Positions 1-6,215 of a stretch of DNA of 36,292 nucleotides are shown piece by piece (position 1 is the stretch's first letter; every line of letters starts with the position of its first letter). The notes beneath the pieces were generated by a model that was not told the origin of the DNA, made no database searches, and was given only the letters and a program-made list of their open reading frames with translations. Source of the DNA: Clostridia bacterium (lineage in GTDB: Bacteria > Bacillota > Clostridia > Oscillospirales > Acutalibacteraceae). The stretch lies in NCBI GenBank assembly GCA_017549285.1, contig JAFYVE010000034.1:1-36292 (forward strand). The letters are read 5' to 3'. The translations under genes were made by a program, and so were the position numbers.

Positions 1-6
1 AATGTC

Positions 7-57
7 CTCCATTCTGTTTTTTCGGTTGGTAGCCGTTTTTACTATATCAGAATGGAG
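7..57 (+). repeat. Nested inverted repeat of unknown role
   Basis: Two perfect 10-base arms, CTCCATTCTG (7-16) and CAGAATGGAG (48-57), enclose a second small stem, CGGTT/AGCCG at 23-27 and 31-35 (one G-U pair), followed by five T. On the plus strand this could be a weak terminator inside a larger fold, or the end of a structured RNA whose 5' part lies outside the window. No open reading frame is convincing here. Confidence 0.45.
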
Positions 58-104
58 TTTTCTTGTCACCTATACTTGCTTGCTGACACTAAAGTCCGTA
101 CATT

Positions 105-131
105 CCACCTGCATAGCAGGTGGTTTTTTTA
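105..131 (+). terminator. Rho-independent terminator, plus strand
   Basis: CCACCTGC and GCAGGTGG form a perfect 8-bp stem with a 3-base ATA loop, followed by eight T. There is no T run on the minus strand. It should end a plus-strand transcript that begins before the window and converges on the rpsF-ssb-rpsR operon. Confidence 0.85.
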
Positions 132-142
132 TTCGGCATAAT

Positions 143-170
143 AAAAAACAGCAGTTCCTGAGAACTGCTG
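143..170 (-). terminator. Terminator of the rpsF-ssb-rpsR operon
   Basis: Read on the minus strand, CAGCAGTTC and GAACTGCTG form a 9-bp stem with a 4-base loop followed by six T. It begins about 10 bases after the rpsR stop codon. Confidence 0.9.
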
Positions 171-179
171 AATATTTTA

Positions 180-431
180 TCAGTCGCTTGTATAGGGAAG
201 AAGAGCAATCTGACGAGCACGCTTGATAGCTGTTGTAAGCTCTCTCTGGTGCTTTGCACATGTGCCTGTGATTCTTCTGGGGAGAATCTTTGCTCTTTCA
301 GATGTGAAGCGGCGAAGCTTAGCCACATCTTTGTAATCGATAAATTCTGCCTTTTCTACGCAGAATGTGCAGACTTTTCTACGGCCTTTTCTGTTGCCGG
401 GACGTCCGCCCTTTTCTTTATCGTAAGCCAT
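180..431 (-). CDS. rpsR: 30S ribosomal protein S18
   Basis: This is the small-subunit protein S18, which forms a heterodimer with S6 on the 30S platform. The 83-residue length is normal for the family. The core [20 protein letters not shown] region and the basic C-terminus are typical. An N-terminal CxxC pair (CTFC, near residues 21-24) and a later CAKH motif resemble the zinc-binding form of S18. A strong GGAGG site precedes the ATG. It is the last gene of the minus-strand rpsF-ssb-rpsR operon, 23 bases after ssb and directly before a terminator. Confidence 0.97.
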   Translation of the reverse strand: MAYDKEKGGRPGNRKGRRKVCTFCVEKAEFIDYKDVAKLRRFTSERAKILPRRITGTCAKHQRELTTAIKRARQIALLPYTSD

Positions 432-454
432 TACGGTAACCTCCTGTTAATATT

Positions 455-895
455 TTAGAATGGAAGATCGTATTCCACTGCATCAACACCTGCAAAATCA
501 TCTGCAGTGCTGTTCTGGAAGGATGCGGGCTGAGCTGCGGGTGTAGGATATCTGTCAGCCGGAGCAGCACCTGACTCATTCTTTGAGCCACAGAAGCTTA
601 CGTTATCAGCAACAACTTCAAAAGTCTGTCTTCTGACACCGTCTTTTTCATAAGAACCTGTCTGAATTGACCCCTGAACTGCAATCATCTGACCCTTACG
701 GAAATATCTTGAAACAAAATCAGCTGTCTGACGCCAAGCAACAACATTGATAAAATCAGTTTGTCTTTCTGTTCCCTGTTTCTGATAAGCTCTGTCAACA
801 GCAACTGAGAATCTGACAAATGAAATATTTGAAGAAGTTGTTCTGAGCTCGGGATCAGCTGTGAGTCTGCCCATGATAATAGCACTATTCAGCAT
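455..895 (-). CDS. ssb: Single-stranded DNA-binding protein
   Basis: SSB coats single-stranded DNA during replication, recombination and repair. The 146-residue protein has the N-terminal OB fold (MLNSAIIMGRLTADPELR, then INVVAWRQTADF and KGQMIAVQGSIQ), a flexible Ala/Gln/Pro-rich linker, and the acidic tip ending DLPF that recruits partner proteins. I place the start at the ATG at 895, because the ribosome-binding site AAAGGA lies 8 bases upstream. The earlier in-frame ATG at 904 overlaps that site. The gene lies between rpsF and rpsR, the usual arrangement. Confidence 0.97.
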   Translation of the reverse strand: MLNSAIIMGRLTADPELRTTSSNISFVRFSVAVDRAYQKQGTERQTDFINVVAWRQTADFVSRYFRKGQMIAVQGSIQTGSYEKDGVRRQTFEVVADNVSFCGSKNESGAAPADRYPTPAAQPASFQNSTADDFAGVDAVEYDLPF

Positions 896-919
896 TTGAA
901 ACATCCTTTCATAAGGAAA

Positions 920-1255
920 TTATTCTGCAGCTTCTGCTGCGGGAGCTGTTTCTTCAACAGCTGCTGTCTTCTCGACCTTAACGATCATTGTACGTACAGC
1001 GTCATCAGTAATATTGATAACACGTTCGAACTCTGCGGGGAATTCGGGCTCTGACTCAAATGTGTAGAGTACATAGTAGCCTTCGTTCTCGTAGTTGATG
1101 GGATAAGCAAGTCTTCTTTTGCCCCATTCATCAACTGAGTCAAGAGTACCGTTAGCTTCGATAAGAGCCTTGAACTTCTCTACAAGACCTGCGACTTTAT
1201 CATCACCGTTCTTAAGTGAGAAGATTACGACTGCTTCGTAGTTAGCTTTTGACAT
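920..1255 (-). CDS. rpsF: 30S ribosomal protein S6
   Basis: S6 partners S18 on the 30S platform. The 111-residue protein shows the family pattern YEAVVIFSLK at the N-terminus, the central DEWGKRRLAYPINYENEGYY segment, and an Ala/Glu-rich acidic tail. The start is the ATG at 1255, directly after AGGAGGTG; an upstream in-frame extension to 1288 lies in the leader and has no ribosome-binding site. It is the first gene of the operon, driven by the promoter at 1330-1358 with about 68 bases of structured leader. Autoregulation by S6:S18 on this leader is known in other bacteria and plausible here. Confidence 0.97.
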   Translation of the reverse strand: MSKANYEAVVIFSLKNGDDKVAGLVEKFKALIEANGTLDSVDEWGKRRLAYPINYENEGYYVLYTFESEPEFPAEFERVINITDDAVRTMIVKVEKTAAVEETAPAAEAAE

Positions 1256-1277
1256 TAGTTGCACCTCCTTCTGGACA

Positions 1278-1321
1278 TTGGCCCCCATATGGGAGCAAGG
1301 GTATCTGTTACTATATAACAG
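1278..1321 (-). promoter_or_regulatory. Structured 5' leader of rpsF (candidate S6:S18 control site)
   Basis: The leader between the predicted transcription start (about 1323) and rpsF holds two hairpins. The first, CTGTTA/TAACAG (1305-1310 and 1316-1321), lies at the very 5' end. The second, TTGCTCCC/GGGGGCCAA on the transcript (1278-1298), has a 4-base loop and one bulged C. S6:S18 complexes bind rpsF leaders in many bacteria. I see a suitable structured element but did not find a clear match to the published motif core. Confidence 0.45.
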
Positions 1322-1329
1322 ACTTAGTA

Positions 1330-1358
1330 AGTATATCAGAATATAATCGGTTTGTCAA
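1330..1358 (-). promoter_or_regulatory. Sigma-A promoter of rpsF-ssb-rpsR
   Basis: On the minus strand, TTGACA (1358-1353) and TATACT (1335-1330) are separated by exactly 17 bases, a near-consensus housekeeping promoter. It sits in the gap just after the carboxypeptidase stop codon, which has no terminator of its own. Confidence 0.88.
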
Positions 1359-1373
1359 GCAATTTTTTCAAAT

Positions 1374-2258
1374 TTATGCAAGACCGAGATATTCTTCAAG
1401 ACAAAGACCGCTGTTCTTGATTGAAGCGGCATTTTCAACACCGACATAACGCCAGTGCCAGGGTTCATACTTTACTCCTGTTACAGAAACTTTATCTTCA
1501 GGATAACGCAGAATAAAGCCATATTCGTGTGCGTGAGAATCAAGCCACGCATAAGCCTTTGTATTCTGGAAATTTGCAGAACTTGAAGCACAGATTATAT
1601 CCATACAGATACCGATATTATGCTCTGAACTGCCGGGAGGATTTCTTCTTTTAGAAGTAAGATTATGTGCTTCTTCGGATGAATAACCCTGATTTATATA
1701 CTGATAATAGAATTCATAATAAAGTCTTTTCTGTGTTGAATAACTTCTGTAACCTGAACAGGGAGTAAGATAAATTCCTTCCTGTGCAGCAGCAGAATAC
1801 ATTTTTTCATAAGCTCTTGCAGCTCTTGAATCCATAAGTTCACCAGAACCTGCAACATATGAAAGTTTTATACTTTTTTCAACAAAAGAGCCGACATATC
1901 TGTTTCTGTTAAGACAGATAAGCTTCCACGAGGCATCATCTGACGGATAAGCAGTATTACCCGGAATATCTTCTTCAACAGGAGTTGTCTGTTTTTTTGT
2001 GGTAGTTTCAGGCTGAGTTGTTTCAGGCAAAACGGTAACTGAAACTTTTTCAGTAGTTTCTTCAACTTCCTGCTTTGAAGTTGTAATGACTTCTTCAGCA
2101 ATATCGGTATCAGGTTCTATTTCACAACTCTGATTATAAATAAATGTTGTAAGAGAAAAAACTGCAAAAAACAATCCTACAAGCAGAACAACAGCTGCAA
2201 TTGCAATTGTTATTTTATTATTAAAAATTTTTTTGAACGAAAACTTTTTCTTTTTCAT
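1374..2258 (-). CDS. VanY-like D-alanyl-D-alanine carboxypeptidase, membrane-anchored
   Basis: This is a zinc peptidase of the VanY/DacB (M15B) family, which trims D-Ala-D-Ala from peptidoglycan stems outside the cell. The 294-residue protein has a basic N-terminus, one membrane segment (about residues 17-43), a Thr/Glu-rich spacer of about 60 residues, and the catalytic domain. The domain carries SGYRSYSTQ, SSEHNIGICMD (zinc ligands His213 and Asp220) and EPWHW (catalytic Glu265, ligand His268). The start is the ATG at 2258, after a GGAG site about 8 bases upstream; the in-frame extension to 2285 covers that site. It has its own promoter and no terminator before the rpsF promoter, so some read-through is likely. 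The exact substrate is inferred. Confidence 0.9.
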   Translation of the reverse strand: MKKKKFSFKKIFNNKITIAIAAVVLLVGLFFAVFSLTTFIYNQSCEIEPDTDIAEEVITTSKQEVEETTEKVSVTVLPETTQPETTTKKQTTPVEEDIPGNTAYPSDDASWKLICLNRNRYVGSFVEKSIKLSYVAGSGELMDSRAARAYEKMYSAAAQEGIYLTPCSGYRSYSTQKRLYYEFYYQYINQGYSSEEAHNLTSKRRNPPGSSEHNIGICMDIICASSSANFQNTKAYAWLDSHAHEYGFILRYPEDKVSVTGVKYEPWHWRYVGVENAASIKNSGLCLEEYLGLA

Positions 2259-2289
2259 TTCATACACTCCGAATAAAATTTCCAAAACA

Positions 2290-2318
2290 ATTATATATTA
2301 TATACTTAATAAAGTCAA
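2290..2318 (-). promoter_or_regulatory. Promoter of the carboxypeptidase gene
   Basis: On the minus strand, TTGACT (2318-2313) and a perfect TATAAT (2295-2290) are 17 bases apart. The predicted start leaves about 25 bases of leader containing the GGAG site. Confidence 0.85.
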
Positions 2319-2369
2319 TTCAATTGTATAGTAAAGTTGCACAATATAATATTAAATAATTTAGATTTA

Positions 2370-2397
2370 TTTACAATCGACTTTATAATTATAATAT
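2370..2397 (+). promoter_or_regulatory. Candidate promoter of the M28 peptidase gene
   Basis: TTTACA (2370-2375) and TAATAT (2392-2397) are separated by 16 bases in an AT-rich gap. Several overlapping TATAAT-like hexamers make the exact -10 uncertain. Confidence 0.45.
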
Positions 2398-2435
2398 GTT
2401 AATATATTATATATATTTTTATGGAGGAAGAAACA

Positions 2436-3677
2436 ATGAAACCACAAGATTGCGGTTCTCAGTACCAGTCAAAACTGAGAGAATGTGCAAACTTTGCCGC
2501 ATGGACAATCAAAAAAGTTTGCAAAGATATTGGCCCCAGACCTTCAGGCAGCGAAGCTGAACTTAAAGCCGAAGAGTTTATGGCAAAACAGATAGGAAAA
2601 GCCGGTGACGAAGTTACAACTGAATCTTTCCAGATAGCAAACAGAGGCTTTTTTGCATGGACAAAAATAGATGGTGTTCTTCTTTTTGCAGCAGCATTGT
2701 TTATGCTCTTCAATATGCCTCTTGTTTCACTTATATTTGCACTTCTTGCAACAGTATGTCTGATGGGTGAATTCCTTTTCTATAAAGAGTTTCTCGACGG
2801 ATTCTTTAAAAAGCAGACATCACACAACACCTATGTCACAAGAAAACCCATGGGTGAAGTAAAAAGAAGAATTATTTTTGCAGGTCACGCAGACTCATCA
2901 TTTGAATGGCGTTATACTCATCTTGTAGGTCCAGGTATGATGTATTTCGTATTCATCTATGCAGCAATCGGTCTCGGCTGGAATCTTGTATTCAGCATTG
3001 TAAGCCTTGCACAGGGTAACATCATAGTTCCGTCTCTTGATATAGCATGGTATTCCTGGGTCGGACTTGCTTTCCTTCCCGCATTTGTGCTCCTCTTCTT
3101 CTTCATCGATTACAACACCTGTGTTGACGGTGCAAACGACAACCTCTCTGGCTGTATGGTCGGTGCTGCAGTTCTTAAGTTTATGGATGACAACAATGTA
3201 AGATTTGATAATACAGAAGTTGTTGCATTCTTCTCAGGAAGTGAAGAAGCAGGTCTCAGAGGAACAAAAGACTATGCAAAAAGACACGGTCAGGAATGTA
3301 AAGACATTGAAACTGTTTTCGTTGCTCTTGACACTTTCAAAGATTATGACGATATGTTTATTTATAACAGAGATATGTCAGGTCTTACCAAGCACGATGA
3401 AAAAGCTTGTAAACTTCTTAAAAAGGCTGCAGAAAATGCAGGTATTGATATGAAGTATTCAGTTATTTTCGCAGGTGCATCGGATGCGGCTGCTATGACT
3501 CAGGCTGGCATCCCGAGCATTTCTCTTGCAGCTATGAATCCCGGACCTCCCAGATATTATCACACAAGAAGAGATACTGCTGACATCATCGATCTCAAGA
3601 CAATTGAAAAAGGTATTGAAATTGCTCTTGAAGCAGCATATATCTTTGATGAAAAAGGTCTTTGTGATAATTATTGA
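2436..3677 (+). CDS. M28-family metallopeptidase with membrane segments
   Basis: This 413-residue protein carries the di-zinc M28 aminopeptidase ligands: His151 in AGHADS, Asp235 in DGANDNLSG, Glu270-Glu271 in GSEEAGLRG, Asp299 in ALDTF and His376 in YHTRRDT. Unusually, four hydrophobic segments are present: a pair at about residues 80-115 before the first ligand, and a pair at about 168-193 and 205-227 between the first and second ligand motifs. M28 enzymes normally have only about a dozen residues there. The start is the ATG at 2436, 6 bases after GGAGGAA; the in-frame ATG at 2421 overlaps that site. The next gene has its own promoter 9 bases after the stop. Substrate and membrane side of the active site are unknown. 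Confidence 0.88.
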   Translation: MKPQDCGSQYQSKLRECANFAAWTIKKVCKDIGPRPSGSEAELKAEEFMAKQIGKAGDEVTTESFQIANRGFFAWTKIDGVLLFAAALFMLFNMPLVSLIFALLATVCLMGEFLFYKEFLDGFFKKQTSHNTYVTRKPMGEVKRRIIFAGHADSSFEWRYTHLVGPGMMYFVFIYAAIGLGWNLVFSIVSLAQGNIIVPSLDIAWYSWVGLAFLPAFVLLFFFIDYNTCVDGANDNLSGCMVGAAVLKFMDDNNVRFDNTEVVAFFSGSEEAGLRGTKDYAKRHGQECKDIETVFVALDTFKDYDDMFIYNRDMSGLTKHDEKACKLLKKAAENAGIDMKYSVIFAGASDAAAMTQAGIPSISLAAMNPGPPRYYHTRRDTADIIDLKTIEKGIEIALEAAYIFDEKGLCDNY

Positions 3678-3685
3678 TTTACCTA

Positions 3686-3714
3686 TTGTAAAATAAGACA
3701 TTCTGTGATATAAT
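3686..3714 (+). promoter_or_regulatory. Extended -10 promoter of the lipoprotein gene
   Basis: TTGTAA (3686-3691), 17 bases, then TATAAT (3709-3714) preceded by TGA, which makes an extended -10 element. It lies directly after the peptidase stop codon. Confidence 0.8.
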
Positions 3715-3763
3715 CTTATTGTTAATTTTTCTTAATACTCATTTTCGAAAGGGGTCATCCTTA

Positions 3764-4696
3764 ATGAAAAAAAGATTTACTGTACTTATGGCAATTATTC
3801 TCTGTTTCACAATGATGTTTACATTCGCATCTTGTTCATCATCAGGTGACGAAGACACAACAGAAGAATTCAAGGGTGCAACAGTTGAAGTTGCTGACAG
3901 CATTCCTGTTTCAGAAAAAGAAATCATTGAATTCTACAATGATCTTATCACCAAGATTCAGCTTGAAGATACCTTTACTGCTACAACAAAACCCGGTCTC
4001 AAGACAGATGAATCACTCGGTGTTGACAACATCAGCATCCTTTCATACAATGCTGCTACAGGTGAAGCTACAGAAGATGCTGCACTTACAGCATTCAACA
4101 AATCATCAAATGTAATCAAGAGCAGAATCCTCAGCGGTATTGATACATCAATCCCCGTTCTCGGTTTCGGCGATATGAATGCTCCCATAGATTCAGTTAT
4201 CTTCCCCTACGACAATCCTGAAGTAAAACTTACAGGTGATGACGTTATCAAGGCTGAAAGCTATGCAGACGGTAACAATCTCAACATCACAATTGTTCTT
4301 GCAAACGATGTTTCAACTATTGAAAACGTATTCGGAACAAGAGATAAAACTGCTGTTCTTGAAAAGTTTAATGAAAAATGTGCAGATTATGCAAATATCA
4401 CCGATTACACAGTAAACTATGTTGCAGATGAAGAAAACAATGTTTACAGCACAATCAATCTCAGTGTTGAACTTGAAAAGCAGGACGACGGCAAATTCGC
4501 CTGCACAGGCAGAATCACATCATTCAGAATCAAAGTTTTTGCTGATATTTCTGCAACAGCTACAACAGTAGGTTCATTTGCTGACTACGGTGACATTCAG
4601 ATAAACTTCCGTCTTACAGACGAAAAGAATTATGAATTTGACTGGCTTGGCAACTCAACATGGGAACCCAAAGCTGAAGAAGCTACTGAAGAATAA
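3764..4696 (+). CDS. Putative lipoprotein of unknown function
   Basis: The 310-residue protein begins with a lipoprotein signal peptide (MKKRFTVLMAI, hydrophobic stretch, FASC) with the acylated cysteine at position 24, followed by a Ser/Asp/Glu linker. The rest is soluble, acidic and without cysteines, with internal segments such as DDGKFACTGRITSF and VGSFADYGDIQINFRL. I recognise no named domain. It is most likely an extracellular membrane-tethered protein. The start is the ATG at 3764, after GAAAGGGG; the in-frame extension to 3719 lies between promoter and ribosome-binding site. It has its own promoter and a strong terminator, so it is a single-gene transcript, with possible read-through from the M28 peptidase. 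Confidence 0.85.
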   Translation: MKKRFTVLMAIILCFTMMFTFASCSSSGDEDTTEEFKGATVEVADSIPVSEKEIIEFYNDLITKIQLEDTFTATTKPGLKTDESLGVDNISILSYNAATGEATEDAALTAFNKSSNVIKSRILSGIDTSIPVLGFGDMNAPIDSVIFPYDNPEVKLTGDDVIKAESYADGNNLNITIVLANDVSTIENVFGTRDKTAVLEKFNEKCADYANITDYTVNYVADEENNVYSTINLSVELEKQDDGKFACTGRITSFRIKVFADISATATTVGSFADYGDIQINFRLTDEKNYEFDWLGNSTWEPKAEEATEE

Positions 4697-4708
4697 CAAA
4701 TAAATTAA

Positions 4709-4733
4709 GGAGTCCTGACGGACTCCTTTTTTA
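4709..4733 (+). terminator. Terminator after the lipoprotein gene
   Basis: GGAGTCC (4709-4715) and GGACTCC (4720-4726) form a 7-bp stem with a 4-base loop, then seven T. On the minus strand the sequence after the stem is only moderately T-rich, so it may also weakly end the converging XRE gene. Confidence 0.9.
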
Positions 4734-4737
4734 TTGC

Positions 4738-5343
4738 TTAAATGCCGAGCATTTTTTCGTATCGATCTCTTATAAGTGTTTCCGAAGCTGAAATTACTGT
4801 TTTAAGAAATTCGGGTTCAATGTCATATGATGATGCTGATTTTTCACGCTGTCTTGTTCCTGCAAACATTCTATCAAGAATCCTTGCAGAAAGCACATCG
4901 CCGTCTTTATAATCAATACCGAACCAATCTTTATCTGTAATTCCGTAACGGGCGCTCAGAAGGGCAAATCTGTATACAGAAAGCAACAATTCTTCAGTAA
5001 GACGATTATCGGTAATATCACCTGTAGCGCTCAGTTTATCAGTAAGACTAACAAGTGCACGGAAGATTGTTTTTACCTTCACTTCGTTATCTGTAGGCAG
5101 AACGCTGTCTTCATAAATATCATTAAGTCCCTGTCTGCTGTCCGTAAGACCGAGTAGATAATCGGTTGAAACATCATAATAAGCACTTGCTCTTTTCAGA
5201 AAATCGAGTCCGCATTCTCTTATACCCTTTTCATAATGAGAGAGCAGAGCCTGTGAAACACCGAGACACGATGCGGCTTCTTTTTGGCTTAAATTTTTTT
5301 CTTTGCGAAGATCTGAAAGTCGTAATGCAAAATCACCACTCAT
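4738..5343 (-). CDS. XRE-family transcriptional regulator
   Basis: Residues 1-65 form a Cro/CI-type helix-turn-helix domain (LRLSDLRKEKNLSQKEAASC, then GVSQALLSHYEKG and FLKRASAYYDVSTDYLLG). The remaining 135 residues are a mainly helical C-terminal region that I do not recognise and that may mediate dimerisation or ligand sensing. The start is the ATG at 5343, after GGGGTG; a longer in-frame version to 5490 would run through the shared promoter and into the divergent gene. The gene is transcribed divergently from the phosphoglycerate-mutase-like gene. The intergenic dyads at 5364-5395 are its likely operator, implying autoregulation and control of the neighbour; this is inference. Confidence 0.88.
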   Translation of the reverse strand: MSGDFALRLSDLRKEKNLSQKEAASCLGVSQALLSHYEKGIRECGLDFLKRASAYYDVSTDYLLGLTDSRQGLNDIYEDSVLPTDNEVKVKTIFRALVSLTDKLSATGDITDNRLTEELLLSVYRFALLSARYGITDKDWFGIDYKDGDVLSARILDRMFAGTRQREKSASSYDIEPEFLKTVISASETLIRDRYEKMLGI

Positions 5344-5363
5344 ACTTGACACCCCGTAATAAT

Positions 5364-5395
5364 TGTTGTATATTATTTTACAACAGAATATACAA
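5364..5395. promoter_or_regulatory. Overlapping divergent promoters within nested operator-like dyads
   Basis: A perfect 9-bp inverted repeat, TTGTATATT (5366-5374) and AATATACAA (5387-5395), encodes both promoters. On the plus strand TTGTAT (5366-5371) is 17 bases from TATACA (5389-5394). On the minus strand TTGTAT (5395-5390) is 17 bases from TATACA (5372-5367). Each -35 therefore overlaps the opposing -10. A second dyad, TGTTGTA (5364-5370) and TACAACA (5379-5385), is nested inside. The leaders would be only about 15 bases long. Confidence 0.7.
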
Positions 5396-5415
5396 TTTGT
5401 AAAGGATAATTTAAA

Positions 5416-6108
5416 ATGAGAAATTATAAAATATATCTTATCAGAAACGGGCTTACTGACGGCGCAATAGAAGGCAGATATATAGGACATACTGATGAAG
5501 ACCTTAATGATGAAGGAAGAAAACAGATTGTTGAACTTTCAACCACAGGTTATTATCCGGATGTTGATGCTGTTTTTTCCAGTCCTCTAAAAAGATGTTT
5601 GCAGACTTCACAGATAATTTATCCCGACAAAGATCCGATAATCCTTCCTGAGCTTGCCGAATATGATTTCGGTGATTTTGAAGGAATGTCTGCTGATGAA
5701 CTTTCAAAAGAGAAATCATTTCTTGAATGGCTCAAGGGCGGAAACGATGCAAGACCGCCTTTCGGTGAATCAAATGGTGAATTCAGCACAAGAATATGTA
5801 ACGGATTCATAAAAATCATTGAAGGTGTGCTCAAATCAGGAACAAGAGAAGTTGCAATCATCACTCACGGCGGAATCATAATGTCACTTCTTTCGGCATT
5901 CGGTCTTCCCGAAGCTCCACTTACTGATTGGAGAACTCCTTCAGGATGCGGTTATGCACTCAGTCTGAATGCTTCAATATGGTCAAGACTGAGAAAAATT
6001 GAAGTTACCGATGAAATCCCCTTCACAATCCGTGAAGAATCTGAAGACTGGTTCACAGACGGAGTTGATTATATCTGGCAGGATTACGATACAACTGAAG
6101 CTGAATAA
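5416..6108 (+). CDS. Histidine phosphatase (phosphoglycerate mutase-like) protein, probable catalytic His missing
   Basis: The 230-residue protein has the phosphoglycerate-mutase/histidine-phosphatase fold: LIRNGLT at residues 8-14, SSPLKR with Arg60, EYDFGDFEG with Glu82, and ITHGG with His151. In active members the first motif reads RHG, and its His accepts the phosphate. Here codon 11 is AAC (Asn), so the phosphohistidine cannot form. The other pocket residues are kept. The protein may be a phosphate-ligand binder or regulator rather than an enzyme. A sequencing change (C to A) is the trivial alternative. The start is the ATG at 5416, 9 bases after AAAGGA. It diverges from the XRE regulator and ends in a terminator. 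Confidence 0.88.
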   Translation: MRNYKIYLIRNGLTDGAIEGRYIGHTDEDLNDEGRKQIVELSTTGYYPDVDAVFSSPLKRCLQTSQIIYPDKDPIILPELAEYDFGDFEGMSADELSKEKSFLEWLKGGNDARPPFGESNGEFSTRICNGFIKIIEGVLKSGTREVAIITHGGIIMSLLSAFGLPEAPLTDWRTPSGCGYALSLNASIWSRLRKIEVTDEIPFTIREESEDWFTDGVDYIWQDYDTTEAE

Positions 6109-6113
6109 AATAT

Positions 6114-6148
6114 AAAGTCATATTCTGAAAATGAATATGACTTTTTTT
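6114..6148 (+). terminator. Terminator after the histidine phosphatase gene
   Basis: GTCATATTC (6117-6125) and GAATATGAC (6133-6141) form a perfect 9-bp stem extended by A-T pairs, with a 7-base loop and a run of seven T. Confidence 0.9.
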
Positions 6149-6157
6149 ATTTTCATA

Positions 6158-6186
6158 TTGACAATTTCACTTTACATTGATAAACT
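6158..6186 (+). promoter_or_regulatory. Promoter of the rhamnosidase gene
   Basis: Consensus TTGACA (6158-6163), 17 bases, then TAAACT (6181-6186). It begins 10 bases after the T run of the preceding terminator, so the rhamnosidase is an independent unit. Confidence 0.8.
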
Positions 6187-6215
6187 CAAATAAAGACCTT
6201 TAAAGGAGTGTTTTT

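Noticed and set aside
2-226. 74-codon plus-strand frame at the window start
   Set aside because: It runs through two terminator hairpins and into the end of rpsR, and shows no ribosome-binding site or recognisable protein pattern.
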